From Cupriavidus cauae (GTDB taxonomy: Bacteria; Pseudomonadota; Gammaproteobacteria; Burkholderiales; Burkholderiaceae): 64,000 bases of DNA. The notes beneath the pieces were generated by a model. That model was not told where the DNA came from. It did no database searches and saw nothing but the letters and a program-made list of their open reading frames with translations. The translations under genes and the position numbers were made by a program. Each line of letters opens with the position of its first letter. Positions within the stretch are counted from its first letter, which is position 1. The stretch is from contig NZ_VWRN01000030.1 in the NCBI RefSeq assembly GCF_008632125.1, forward strand, positions 1 through 64,000, in the 5' to 3' direction. Of this stretch, positions 26,814 through 34,564 are shown piece after piece.

Positions 26814-27821
26814 ATGCACGCCCCGAATCCCGCCCGCGCCGCCCAGTTCGCCGCCCTGCGCCAGGACGGCGTCGTTTGCCGCCCCGCCGAGCTGGGCCTG
26901 ATCCGCGTGGCCGGCGATGACGCCGCCACCTTCCTGCATACCCAGCTCACCAATGCCGTCGAGGACCTGCCCGCCGGACAGGCCCGGCTGGCCGGCTACT
27001 GCTCGCCCAAGGGCCGCCTGCTGGCGACGCTGCTGATCTGGCGCGATGCCCAGGGCATCGCCATGCAGCTGTCGGCCGACCTGCAGCCGGCGATCCAGAA
27101 GCGGCTGTCGATGTTCGTGCTGCGCGCCAAGGCCAGACTGTCGGACCTGGGCGCCGAATCGGGCATCGTCGGGGTCGCTGGCGCCAAGGGCGCCAGCGCG
27201 CTGTCCGCCGCCGGCCTGCCCGCGCCGGCCGAGCCCTGGACCACCGCCAGCGCCGGCGAGGCGACCGTGATCCGCCTGCCCGATGCCGACGGCGTGCCGC
27301 GCTGGCAGGTCGTGGCGCCGGCCGCGCAGGCCGATGCCGTGCAGCAAACGCTTGGCACCACGCTGCTGCCCGCCGATGCCGAGCTGTGGGACTGGCTGGA
27401 GATCCGCGCCGGCATCCCGCGCATCGTGGTCGCGACGCAGGAACAGTTCGTGCCGCAGATGATCAATTTCGAGCTGATCGGCGGCGTCAATTTCCGCAAG
27501 GGCTGCTATCCGGGCCAGGAAGTCGTCGCGCGCAGCCAGTATCGCGGCACACTCAAGCGCCGCATGTGGCTGGTCAGCGGCGAAGGCGAGACCCCGGACG
27601 CAGGCGCCGAAATCTATCGCGCCGACGATCCCGGCCAGCCGAGCGGCATGATCGTCAACGCCGCGCCCAAGCCCGATGGCGCCGGCTGGGACGCGCTGGC
27701 CGAACTGAAGATCGATGCGGCCGGCGCCAGCCTGCATTTGGGCCACGCCGAGGGGCTGGCGGTCACCGTGGGCGAGCTGCCCTACCCGGTGCCGCTGCTG
27801 GCCACCGATCCGGCCGCCTGA
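26814..27821 (+). CDS. ygfZ: Folate-binding protein YgfZ (iron-sulfur cluster assembly/repair)
   Basis: A 335-residue GcvT-like protein. The family signature 'FRKGCYPGQEVVARSQYRG' is present with the conserved cysteine at about Cys231, preceded by 'PQMINFELIGGVN'. The N-terminus has 'GLIRVAGDDAATFLHTQLTNAV'. YgfZ binds tetrahydrofolate and supports maturation or repair of some Fe-S enzymes. The ATG at 26814 matches the family; an ATG 23 codons earlier lacks support. It is followed by a repeat-filled spacer and the DUF4936 gene, a known neighbour pattern. Confidence 0.93.
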   Translation: MHAPNPARAAQFAALRQDGVVCRPAELGLIRVAGDDAATFLHTQLTNAVEDLPAGQARLAGYCSPKGRLLATLLIWRDAQGIAMQLSADLQPAIQKRLSMFVLRAKARLSDLGAESGIVGVAGAKGASALSAAGLPAPAEPWTTASAGEATVIRLPDADGVPRWQVVAPAAQADAVQQTLGTTLLPADAELWDWLEIRAGIPRIVVATQEQFVPQMINFELIGGVNFRKGCYPGQEVVARSQYRGTLKRRMWLVSGEGETPDAGAEIYRADDPGQPSGMIVNAAPKPDGAGWDALAELKIDAAGASLHLGHAEGLAVTVGELPYPVPLLATDPAA

Positions 27822-27851
27822 CGCCGCGTGAGGCCGGGCAGGCCGCAGCGT

Positions 27852-27968
27852 CCAACAGGTCCATCAATGGTCAATCAGCTCCATCAGGCCCATCAGGTGC
27901 ATCAGGCCCATCAGGTGCATCAGGCCCATCAGGTGCATCAGGTCCATCACGTCCATCGGGTCCGCAAG
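27852..27968. repeat. 18-bp tandem repeat between ygfZ and the DUF4936 gene
   Basis: Three exact copies of 'catcaggcccatcaggtg' (27882-27935), with degenerate 9-bp half-units on both sides. The array ends just before the Shine-Dalgarno AAGGAG of the next gene. Confidence 0.85.
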
Positions 27969-27988
27969 ATCCGCAAGGAGACGCCGCG

Positions 27989-28279
27989 ATGAGCGACCAC
28001 CTGTTCGTCTACTTCCGCGTGCGCGAGCACGAGGCCGCCGAGGCGCTGCCGCACTGGCACCGCTGGATGGCCACGGTGGCCGAAGCCACCGGGATCGGTG
28101 GTACGCTGATGCGCAGGCCCGAAACCCGCGCCGGCCTGCAGACCTGGATGGAGGCCTACGCCGACGTGCCACCGGCCTTCGATGCGACGCTCGACGGACT
28201 GTGGCGGCAAAGCGGTTTGCAGCACTGGCTCGAAGGCGAGCGCCAGGTCGAAAAGTTCGTCGACCTGGACCTGTTGTAG
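27989..28279 (+). CDS. Small protein of the DUF4936 family
   Basis: A 96-residue soluble protein, 'MSDHLFVYFRVREHEAAEALPHW', with aromatic and charged residues and no membrane or signal segment. It matches the small ferredoxin-like DUF4936 proteins found between ygfZ and NRDE genes in Burkholderiales; no function is established. AAGGAG lies eight bases before the ATG. The stop is 61 bp before the NRDE gene. Confidence 0.82.
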   Translation: MSDHLFVYFRVREHEAAEALPHWHRWMATVAEATGIGGTLMRRPETRAGLQTWMEAYADVPPAFDATLDGLWRQSGLQHWLEGERQVEKFVDLDLL

Positions 28280-28290
28280 CGCGGCGCCGC

Positions 28291-28317
28291 CTGCATCGAT
28301 GCACTGCACCGATGCAG
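28291..28317. other. Inverted repeat CTGCATCG-N11-CGATGCAG between two genes
   Basis: A perfect 8-bp dyad with an 11-bp spacer, 12 bp after the DUF4936 stop and 24 bp before the NRDE start. No U-tract follows. It may form an mRNA hairpin between co-transcribed genes or be a chance palindrome. Confidence 0.4.
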
Positions 28318-28340
28318 CGGCCCGCAACAAGGAATGGCTT

Positions 28341-29183
28341 ATGTGTTTGATCCTCGTCGCCTGGCAGGCCCACCCCGACTATGCGTTGGTGGTCGCGGCC
28401 AATCGCGATGAATTCTATGTCCGCCCGGCGGCGCCGGCGCACTGGTGGGACGATGCGCCCGAGGTGCTGGCCGGCCGGGACCAGGCGGACGTGATCGGCG
28501 AGCCCGGCACCTGGATGGGCGTGACCGCCGGCGGGCGCTTTGCCGCGCTGACCAATTACCGCGCGCCCTCCGAGAAGCGCACCGATGCGCGCTCGCGCGG
28601 CGAACTGGTGGCGGGCTTCCTGCGCGGCGAGTCGTCGCCGGAGCAATATGTCGGCGATCTCGCCCGTGGTGCCGGCATCCGCGGGCCTGGCGCCTACAAC
28701 GGCTTCAATCTGCTGGCGGGCGATCTGGATGCGCTGTGGTGGTACAGCAACCGCTCGCCCGACGGTGCGCCGCAGCGGCTCAAGCCCGGCCTGTACGGCC
28801 TGTCCAACGCGCTGCTCGACACGCCCTGGCCCAAGGTCCGCAGCCGCGTCGGCGCGCTGGCCGAGACGCTGGCCGCCGATACCGGCGCGCCCAATGCCAG
28901 CGTCGAGCCCTATCTGGCGCTCTTGGCCGATACCCGCCAGGCCTGCGATTTCGAATTGCCGCAGACGGGCGTCGCGCCCGAATGGGAAAAGCTGCTGTCG
29001 TCGGCCTTTATCCGCTCGCCCTCGTACGGCACACGCGCCAGCACCGTGCTGCGGGTGCGCCACGACGGCCGCTTCGACCTGAGCGAGCGCAGCTTCGATG
29101 CGGCGGGGCCGACCGGCGAGGTGTCGTACCGGGGCCAGATGAACGTCGCCAGCCGCGCCGGCACGATTCCGGCGCCACGCTGA
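28341..29183 (+). CDS. NRDE (TANGO2-like) family protein
   Basis: A 280-residue protein starting 'MCLILVAWQAHPDYALVVAANRDEFYVRPAAPAHWW', which includes the defining Asn-Arg-Asp-Glu motif and the N-terminal Cys2. 'GGRFAALTNYRAPSEK' and 'GPGAYNGFNLLAGD' follow the family. The Cys2 start suggests an Ntn-hydrolase-like fold; eukaryotic TANGO2 is linked to lipid or haem handling, but the bacterial role is unclear. AAGGA is seven bases before the ATG. Confidence 0.92.
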   Translation: MCLILVAWQAHPDYALVVAANRDEFYVRPAAPAHWWDDAPEVLAGRDQADVIGEPGTWMGVTAGGRFAALTNYRAPSEKRTDARSRGELVAGFLRGESSPEQYVGDLARGAGIRGPGAYNGFNLLAGDLDALWWYSNRSPDGAPQRLKPGLYGLSNALLDTPWPKVRSRVGALAETLAADTGAPNASVEPYLALLADTRQACDFELPQTGVAPEWEKLLSSAFIRSPSYGTRASTVLRVRHDGRFDLSERSFDAAGPTGEVSYRGQMNVASRAGTIPAPR

Positions 29184-29195
29184 CGCCTTGCGTCC

Positions 29196-29213
29196 TTCCC
29201 GCGCAGGCGGGAA
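29196..29213. repeat. REP-like palindrome TTCCCGC-GCAG-GCGGGAA
   Basis: A perfect 7-bp stem with a 4-base loop, in the spacer between the convergent NRDE and MFS genes. The motif resembles the short GC palindromes scattered through Burkholderiales genomes. It has no U-tract. Confidence 0.6.
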
Positions 29214-29300
29214 CGCAGCGACGTTGACGAGCGTAGACCGTAGACCCGTAGGCCGATAAGGACGCCGGGCCCGCATGCATGCGGCCGGCAGCCTTGGCAC

Positions 29301-30527
29301 TCAACTCGACAGATAGCGCCGCACGGTCCGCGCGCCCGCCAGCGCGATCCATCCCATCGTCAGCGCCACCAGGCCGAGTCCATAGCGCAGGTCGCTGGCA
29401 TGCGCGACGCCGCCGATCATCACCGGCCCCAGCATCAGCCCGATATAGCCGAAGCGCGCCACCCGCGAAATCCCCTCGGCCGGCGGGACCCCCGGCAGCT
29501 TCGACGCCGCCACGAAGAAGATCGGCACCATATTGGCCGCGCCCAGGCCCATCATCGCAAAGCCCAGCAGGCTCGCCCACGGCGAGGGCCACAGCAGCGC
29601 CAGGCTGATGCCGACGAAGGCCAGCCAGGCGCTCGCCGTCAGCGTGCCGCCATCGGTCCAGCGCGCCCGCGCCAGATCGCCGGTGAAGCGGCCGACCGCC
29701 ATGCCGCCGGAGAAGGCGGCATAGCCGAAGCTGATCCAGCCGATCGGCGCCTGCGCGATCTCACGCATATAGACGCTGGTCCAGTCGTACATCGCGCCCT
29801 CGCCCACCAGCCCGAGAAACGCCATCAGGCCCAGCAGCCACAGCGCGCGGCCGGCATGGTCGTGGCCCTTGTCGGCGTGCGGCGCGGTCGGATGGTCGGG
29901 CAGCAGCCAGCGCTTCGAGGCCAGCCCGACGCCGGCGGTCAGCAGCGCCATGCCGATCGCGTGCGCCAGCGGCGCGACCTGCAGCGACAGCAACAGCCCG
30001 CCCACTGCCGCGCCTACCATGCCGCCGAGGCTGAACATGCCGTGCAGCGCGGACATGATGGGTTTGTGGCGCTGCGATTCGACCGTGGCGGCCTGCGCGT
30101 TCATCGCGACGTCGAACACGGCGCTGGCCATGCCGAAGGCGATCAGCGCGGGCACCAGCGCGTGGAAATGCGGCATCGCCAGGATCGCGATGGTGGCCAG
30201 GCCATAGGCGACGCCGCCCGACATGCAGGCGCGCGTGCTGCCGACCCTGGAGATCCACCGTCCCACCGGCCCCATCGCGATGATGGCGCCGAAGGCCACC
30301 GCCAGCATGGCCATCGACAGCACGGCGTCGGACAGGCCGAAGCGCGTCTTGATGGTCGGGATATGAACGCCCCAGGTGGCGAAGGTCGCGCCATTGACGA
30401 AGAACAGCGCCATCGTGGCCCAGGTGGCCGGCGCGGTGCGCGGCGGCGGGGGCGGATCGGCGGGTGCGAGAGATGGCGATACGGGCGCGGCGGACTGCCG
30501 CGGCAGATCGGTCGAAAGGTCGTTCAT
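29301..30527 (-). CDS. Major facilitator superfamily transporter (YbjJ-like)
   Basis: A 408-residue inner-membrane protein with about 12 hydrophobic helices. 'FFVNGATFATWGVHIPTIK' and 'VFDVAMNAQAATVESQRHKPIMSALHGMFSLGGMVGAAVGG' are typical of the YbjJ/fucose-permease-like group. The N-terminus is a Pro/Ala-rich cytoplasmic extension. Substrate unknown. No Shine-Dalgarno is visible at 30527; the leader is filled with 'tgcggcttgg' repeats. It stands alone between convergent NRDE and a same-strand GNAT gene. Confidence 0.9.
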   Translation of the reverse strand: MNDLSTDLPRQSAAPVSPSLAPADPPPPPRTAPATWATMALFFVNGATFATWGVHIPTIKTRFGLSDAVLSMAMLAVAFGAIIAMGPVGRWISRVGSTRACMSGGVAYGLATIAILAMPHFHALVPALIAFGMASAVFDVAMNAQAATVESQRHKPIMSALHGMFSLGGMVGAAVGGLLLSLQVAPLAHAIGMALLTAGVGLASKRWLLPDHPTAPHADKGHDHAGRALWLLGLMAFLGLVGEGAMYDWTSVYMREIAQAPIGWISFGYAAFSGGMAVGRFTGDLARARWTDGGTLTASAWLAFVGISLALLWPSPWASLLGFAMMGLGAANMVPIFFVAASKLPGVPPAEGISRVARFGYIGLMLGPVMIGGVAHASDLRYGLGLVALTMGWIALAGARTVRRYLSS

Positions 30528-30542
30528 GCGAGACGGTTGGTA

Positions 30543-30676
30543 CGGCTCGTTGCGGCTTGGTGCGGCTTGCCGCTTGGTGCGGCTTGCGGCTCGATGTGGC
30601 TTGGCACGGCGCCAAACGAGGACAGCCGCGCCAAGTGCAAAGCAATCTCAAGGCAATCTCAAGGCAATCTCAAGGC
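30543..30676. repeat. Two short tandem arrays upstream of the MFS gene
   Basis: From 30543 to about 30606, 'ttggtgcggc' and related 10-bp units repeat; from 30642 to 30676, 'gcaatctcaag' (11 bp) repeats three times exactly. They fill most of the 258-bp spacer between the GNAT and MFS genes. No promoter is recognised among them. Confidence 0.8.
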
Positions 30677-30785
30677 ATGCCCAAGAGTGCGCCGACGGAC
30701 CCTGCATGGTCTCATACCGCCGCCGCGGCGGCCGTCGGCCGATGGCTGACGCGCCGGCCGCCCGAGGACCCGAGCCCGCCCGGGG

Positions 30786-31226
30786 CTAGCCTTGCGTCCC
30801 GCCGGCCAGCCGCTTGCGCATCTCGATATGGGGAATGCCCGCTTCCTCGAACGGCTCGCCGACCTGCTGGAAGCCGACGCGGGCGTAGAACGGCGCCGCA
30901 TGCGACTGCGCGTTGAGCACCAGTTCGGGATAGCCGAGTTCCTCGGCCTTGGCCATCAGCGCATCGAGCACCCGAGCGCCGATGCCGGTGCCGCGCGCGC
31001 TGGCCAACACCGCCATGCGGCCGATGTGGCCGTCCGGCAGCAGCCGGCCGGTCGCCACCGGGACGCCCTGCGTGTCATAGGCGATCGCATGCCAGCTGGG
31101 CTCGTCCCACTCGTCCCATTCGAGTTCGACCGGCACGCCCTGCTCTTCGACGAACACGGCATAGCGGATCGCGCGCGCGGTCTCGCGCGCTTCGGACCAG
31201 GGCAGCAGGCGAACGGTGAGAGTCAT
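30786..31226 (-). CDS. GNAT family N-acetyltransferase
   Basis: A 146-residue GNAT of the YjcF/ElaA-like group: 'REARAIRYAVF'-type start (here 'ETARAIRYAVFVEEQGVPVELEWDEW'), 'HIGRMAVLASARGTGIGARVLDALM' with the acetyl-CoA loop, and 'VLNAQSHAAPFYARVGFQQVG'. The 'FY..GF' C-terminus is intact. The acceptor is unknown. An octamer repeat array lies 113-215 bp before its start on the same transcript direction, so its expression could vary with copy number. Confidence 0.9.
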   Translation of the reverse strand: MTLTVRLLPWSEARETARAIRYAVFVEEQGVPVELEWDEWDEPSWHAIAYDTQGVPVATGRLLPDGHIGRMAVLASARGTGIGARVLDALMAKAEELGYPELVLNAQSHAAPFYARVGFQQVGEPFEEAGIPHIEMRKRLAGGTQG

Positions 31227-31311
31227 GATGGGAGGGATGACGCGACGGTTGCGAGGATCGGCATGATACTCGCGTCGGGCCGATCTTTCAGCGGACCTGG
31301 TCGGCGCCGGC

Positions 31312-31440
31312 GGGATGGCGAGATCGCGGGATCGCGATATGGCGAGATGGCGAGATGGCGAGATGGCGAGATGGCGAGATGGCGAGATGGCGAGATGGCG
31401 AGATGGCGAGATGGCGAGATGGCGAGATGGCGAGATGGCG
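31312..31440. repeat. Octamer microsatellite, ATGGCGAG x 12.75, upstream of a GNAT gene
   Basis: From 31339 to 31440 the 8-bp unit atggcgag repeats without any mismatch for 12 full copies plus six bases. A degenerate version extends back to about 31312. The array lies between the thioesterase stop (31492) and the GNAT start (31226). An exact array of this length is expected to be unstable by slipped-strand replication. The frame stays open through it on both strands, which is a property of the unit and not evidence of coding. Confidence 0.95.
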
Positions 31441-31491
31441 GTCGCGCGCGGCAGGCGCGCGACCGCCTCTCGACCACCCCCGAAGGCAGGC

Positions 31492-31929
31492 TTACTGCTC
31501 CGGCGCCACCGTCTCGTAGGTCACGATCGCCTCGCGCACCGCGGCCGGCACCGGCGCCGAACGCTGCGTCGCCGGATCGGCGCAGACGTAGACGATCTCG
31601 CCGGTGATCAGGTGCTCGTCGCCGCGGTACATCTCGACGCGGAACAGCATGCTGGAGCGGCCGATGCGCGCGATGCGGCCGCGAATGTCGAGCATGTCGT
31701 CGAAGCGGGCCGAGCCGTGGTATTCCAGCGTCGATTTGACGACGTACATGTCGACGCCATGCGCGTGCAGCACGTCCTCGGGATAGCGGATGCCGACCGC
31801 GCGCCAGTACTCGGTCACGCAGATGTCGCAATAGGTCAGGTAATGCGCGTTGAAGACGATCGACTGCGGATCGACCTCGGCCCAGCGCACGCGCAACGGC
31901 ATGCTGTGGCGAAACTCTTCCTTGGCCAT
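31492..31929 (-). CDS. Acyl-CoA thioesterase, 4HBT/YbgC-FadM type
   Basis: A 145-residue hotdog-fold thioesterase. 'MPLRVRWAEVDPQSIVFNAHYLTYCDICVTEYWR' carries the 4-hydroxybenzoyl-CoA thioesterase motif with the catalytic aspartate region, and 'STLEYHGSARFDDMLDIRGRI' follows. It hydrolyses acyl-CoA in the cytoplasm; chain length is unknown. The ATG at 31929 has GAGGA seven bases upstream. A longer frame upstream to 32097 is made of 12-bp repeats and is rejected. Confidence 0.92.
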   Translation of the reverse strand: MAKEEFRHSMPLRVRWAEVDPQSIVFNAHYLTYCDICVTEYWRAVGIRYPEDVLHAHGVDMYVVKSTLEYHGSARFDDMLDIRGRIARIGRSSMLFRVEMYRGDEHLITGEIVYVCADPATQRSAPVPAAVREAIVTYETVAPEQ

Positions 31930-31959
31930 GCGGATTCCTCGGAGTGAGTCGTGAAGGAG

Positions 31960-31991
31960 GCCGTCGTCCCCGCTGCGGCGGGGACGACGGC
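31960..31991. repeat. Perfect 14-bp palindrome (REP-like), GTCGTCCCCGC core
   Basis: Arms 31960-31973 and 31978-31991 with a TGCG loop pair completely. It lies 31 bp upstream of the thioesterase start and downstream of the Bug gene on the minus strand. It could end the Bug transcript, but it has no U-tract. It resembles the 'gtccccgc...gcggggac' REP elements of beta- and gammaproteobacteria. Confidence 0.7.
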
Positions 31992-32030
31992 AAGGATCGC
32001 AGCGGCGGGCTCTTGCGGCAGCGCCTTGCG

Positions 32031-32099
32031 CCGGCCCTTGCATCGGCCCTTGCATCGGCCCTTGCATCGGCCTTTGCATCGGCTTTTGCATCGGCATTG
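32031..32099. repeat. 12-bp tandem repeat downstream of the Bug gene
   Basis: About five copies of 'cggcccttgcat' with progressive T/C changes. On the minus strand the unit reads 'atgcaagggccg', close to the 12-bp unit at 12564-12632, which reads 'atgaatgggccg'. These two arrays at unrelated loci therefore share a similar unit. Confidence 0.85.
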
Positions 32100-32134
32100 A
32101 CTTCGGGCCCTTGCAGGCCCCTAGCCGCAGCCCG

Positions 32135-33121
32135 TTACTGCGGCCGTGCCAGGCCCAGCTTCTCGATGATGGCCTTTTCCTTCTTGACCGTATCGGCGGC
32201 GAACTTCGCGTACTGCTCGCTGTTCATGTAGAACGGCTCCATGTCGAACTTGGCCAGCGACTCGCGGTAGTTCGGCATTTCCATCGCCTGCTTGAAGGCG
32301 TCATGCAGCTTCTTGACGATCTTCGGATCGGTGCCCTTGGGCGCGGCCAGGCCGAACGGCGAGGTCTGCACGATGCCCAGGCCGAGCTCCTTCAGCGTCG
32401 GCACGTTGGGGAAGCGCGGCGAGCGCTTGTCGCCCCACACCGACAGCAGGCGCAGGCGGCCCTGTTCGACGTATGGCGCCCACGCCGGCGTGTCGGCCAC
32501 CGACATCACGTGGCCACCCAGCAGCGCCTGCATCGACTCGGAATTGCCCTTGAACGGGATGTGCGAAAACTGGACGTTCTGCTTCATCGCCAGCTCTTCC
32601 ATCGTCAGATGCAGCGTCGTCATCGAGCCGGGCGTACCGTAGGTCAGCTTGCCCGGATTGGCCTTGGCGTAGGCGATGTACTCCTGCATGGTCTTGATCG
32701 GCGAATCGGCCGGCACGACCAGGCCGAAGGCATAGCCGGCCAGGTTGATCACATAGGTCAGGTCCTTGACCGGGTCCCAGTTGATCTTGGTGGTGTACGG
32801 CAGGCGGAACACCGGCAGCGGGATCTGCGCCAGCGTGTAGCCGTCGGGCGGCGTGGCCTGCATCATCTGCGCCGGCAGCACGCCGCCGGCACCGGGCTTG
32901 TTCTCGACGATCACCGGCTGGCCCAGGATCTTCGAGGCATTCTCCGCGAGCACGCGGAACGGGATATCGGTGGAACCGCCCGCGGTATAGCCGATGATGA
33001 GGCGGATCGGCTTCTGCGGGAAATTGTCCGCCTGGGCGTGGGCCGCGGGGGTGGCGGCCAGGCCGGTGACCGCGGCGGCGGCGATGGCGCCCGCACGGGC
33101 GAGGAAGTGGCGGCGTTGCAT
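32135..33121 (-). CDS. Bug-family periplasmic solute receptor (orphan)
   Basis: A 328-residue receptor. The N-terminus 'MQRRHFLARAGAIAAAAVTGLAATPAAHAQ' is a signal peptide with a Tat-like 'RRHFL'. 'NFPQKPIRLIIGYTAGGSTD', 'NKPGAGGVLPAQMMQATPPDGYT' and 'GKLTYGTPGSMTTLHL' are Bug landmarks. GGAGA about nine bases before the ATG fixes the start at 33121. No TctA/TctB genes are near. Neighbours are a thioesterase and an HSL-type esterase, so an ester- or acyl-derived acid is a possible ligand, by inference only. Confidence 0.92.
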   Translation of the reverse strand: MQRRHFLARAGAIAAAAVTGLAATPAAHAQADNFPQKPIRLIIGYTAGGSTDIPFRVLAENASKILGQPVIVENKPGAGGVLPAQMMQATPPDGYTLAQIPLPVFRLPYTTKINWDPVKDLTYVINLAGYAFGLVVPADSPIKTMQEYIAYAKANPGKLTYGTPGSMTTLHLTMEELAMKQNVQFSHIPFKGNSESMQALLGGHVMSVADTPAWAPYVEQGRLRLLSVWGDKRSPRFPNVPTLKELGLGIVQTSPFGLAAPKGTDPKIVKKLHDAFKQAMEMPNYRESLAKFDMEPFYMNSEQYAKFAADTVKKEKAIIEKLGLARPQ

Positions 33122-33224
33122 CTGTAGTCGTCTCCTGTTGCTACAAGGTACTGCTCGGGTACTCGATAACTGCCTGAAAAACCGGGGTTTCTGCGACCGC
33201 CTTGGCTTGGCATCGAGCGCGGCC

Positions 33225-34259
33225 CTAGACGGGCGGCGCGGTGCCGAAGGCCGTTCGCAACGCACGCACGGCATCGTCGTGCGCGCGCGCCACTGCCGGG
33301 ACGAAGCGTCCCAGCTTGAAGAAATCATGGATCATGCCGGGGTAGTCCGCCACTTCTGCCGGCACGCCGGCCGCCCGCAGCTTCCGCGCATACGCGACGC
33401 CTTCGTCGTGCAGCGGGTCGTAGCCGGCCACCGCGATCCAGGCCGGACAGCATCCGGCCACGTCCGCGCCGCTGCCGCCGCCATCGAGCGGCGCAAAGCG
33501 CCAGTCGTCGCGGCTCTGCTCGCGGTCCAGATACTGCGCGAAGAACCACTGGATCATCGACGCGGTCAGCAGGTAGCCGTCGGCCAGCGCCCGCTGCGAC
33601 GGCGTGTCCTGGCGCGCACTGGTGCCCGGATACAGCAGCATCTGCAGCACCGGCGCCAGGCCACGGTTGCGCGCCTCGACTGCGCAGGCCGCCGCCAGCG
33701 TGCCGCCGGCGCTGTCGCCGCCGAGCGCGATGCGGCTCGCATCGGCGCCCAGCCGCGGCGCCTGCTCGAAGACCCAGTGCAGCACGTCGAAGGCATCGTC
33801 GACCGCCGTTGGAAATTTCCATTGTGGCCCGAGCCGGTAGTCGACCGACAGCACCATCGCATCGGCGCGTGCGCACAGCAGCCGGCACAGTGGCTCGTGC
33901 GTGGCGATGCTGCCGACCGTGAAGCCGCCGCCGTGGAAGTACAGCAGCAGCGGCAACGGCTCGGCCCAGCTCGCCTCGCGCGGCGCATAGAGCCGCACCG
34001 GAATCGCATGGCCGTCGCGCGCCGGCACCGCCATGTCCTCGACGCTGTGCACCGGGGCGGGCGCCACGTCCAGGATCAGCGCGCTTTTCTCGTAGGCGAT
34101 CTTGGCGTCGGCCGGGTCCAGATGATGCAGTGGTGGCCGCTTGGCGCGCGCCACCATGTCCAGCAGCTGCGCGATCTGCGGATCGAGCGGCTGCGCCGGC
34201 ATGCCTGGCGGAACAGAGGAGGCGGAAGACGCGGGGAACCCGGACGGGACAGATGACAT
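33225..34259 (-). CDS. Alpha/beta hydrolase, hormone-sensitive-lipase (Aes) type
   Basis: A 344-residue esterase. The oxyanion motif 'LLLYFHGGGFTVGS', the nucleophile elbow 'ALGGDSAGGTLAA', and the acid/histidine part 'VAGYDPLHDEGVAYARKL...YPGMIHDF' form a complete HSL-family site. No signal peptide is seen, so it is cytoplasmic. It probably hydrolyses short acyl esters. ATGs at 34259 and 34202 are both possible; neither has a good Shine-Dalgarno. It diverges from the iron alcohol dehydrogenase across a spacer holding a GAACG-N2-CGTTC operator. Confidence 0.9.
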   Translation of the reverse strand: MSSVPSGFPASSASSVPPGMPAQPLDPQIAQLLDMVARAKRPPLHHLDPADAKIAYEKSALILDVAPAPVHSVEDMAVPARDGHAIPVRLYAPREASWAEPLPLLLYFHGGGFTVGSIATHEPLCRLLCARADAMVLSVDYRLGPQWKFPTAVDDAFDVLHWVFEQAPRLGADASRIALGGDSAGGTLAAACAVEARNRGLAPVLQMLLYPGTSARQDTPSQRALADGYLLTASMIQWFFAQYLDREQSRDDWRFAPLDGGGSGADVAGCCPAWIAVAGYDPLHDEGVAYARKLRAAGVPAEVADYPGMIHDFFKLGRFVPAVARAHDDAVRALRTAFGTAPPV

Positions 34260-34345
34260 GAAGGCGAGGCGATCGTGCGGTGTGGCTTTGCGGTGGCGAA
34301 CGGCCGGAACGCGCGGTCCAGTTGCTGCGGTGAAGTTCGAATTGT

Positions 34346-34357
34346 GAACGAGCGTTC
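34346..34357. promoter_or_regulatory. Inverted repeat GAACG-AG-CGTTC, shared operator site 1
   Basis: A 5-bp dyad around AG, 87 bp from the esterase start and 208 bp from the alcohol dehydrogenase start. The same arms occur at 49956-49967 and, with one change, at 57180-57191. From memory, TetR-type fatty-acid regulators of Betaproteobacteria (FadP) use similar sites. Confidence 0.6.
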
Positions 34358-34564
34358 GATTTTAGTATGATGCCACCGCTTTGTGGGCATACCGGCATGG
34401 AAAATGTGGCAATGCGACACCGCGTTTGCCCCCTCCCCGCCCGACGGAAAACGCTGCGACAATCTTCCGGGCCTGGATTTGCAACGCACCGCGGGCATGG
34501 CAGCGCAGCACGATGCCGCCACCCGCCCGCCCTCGCCGACATAACAATCACGGAGACAAGCACG

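Noticed and set aside
31339..31440. CRISPR-like array
   Set aside because: Units are contiguous octamers with no spacers and no cas genes; this is a microsatellite.
31315..31947. Open frame reading 'RDGEMARW' repeats
   Set aside because: It arises because the octamer has no stop in any of three frames, and it overlaps the real thioesterase gene on the other strand.
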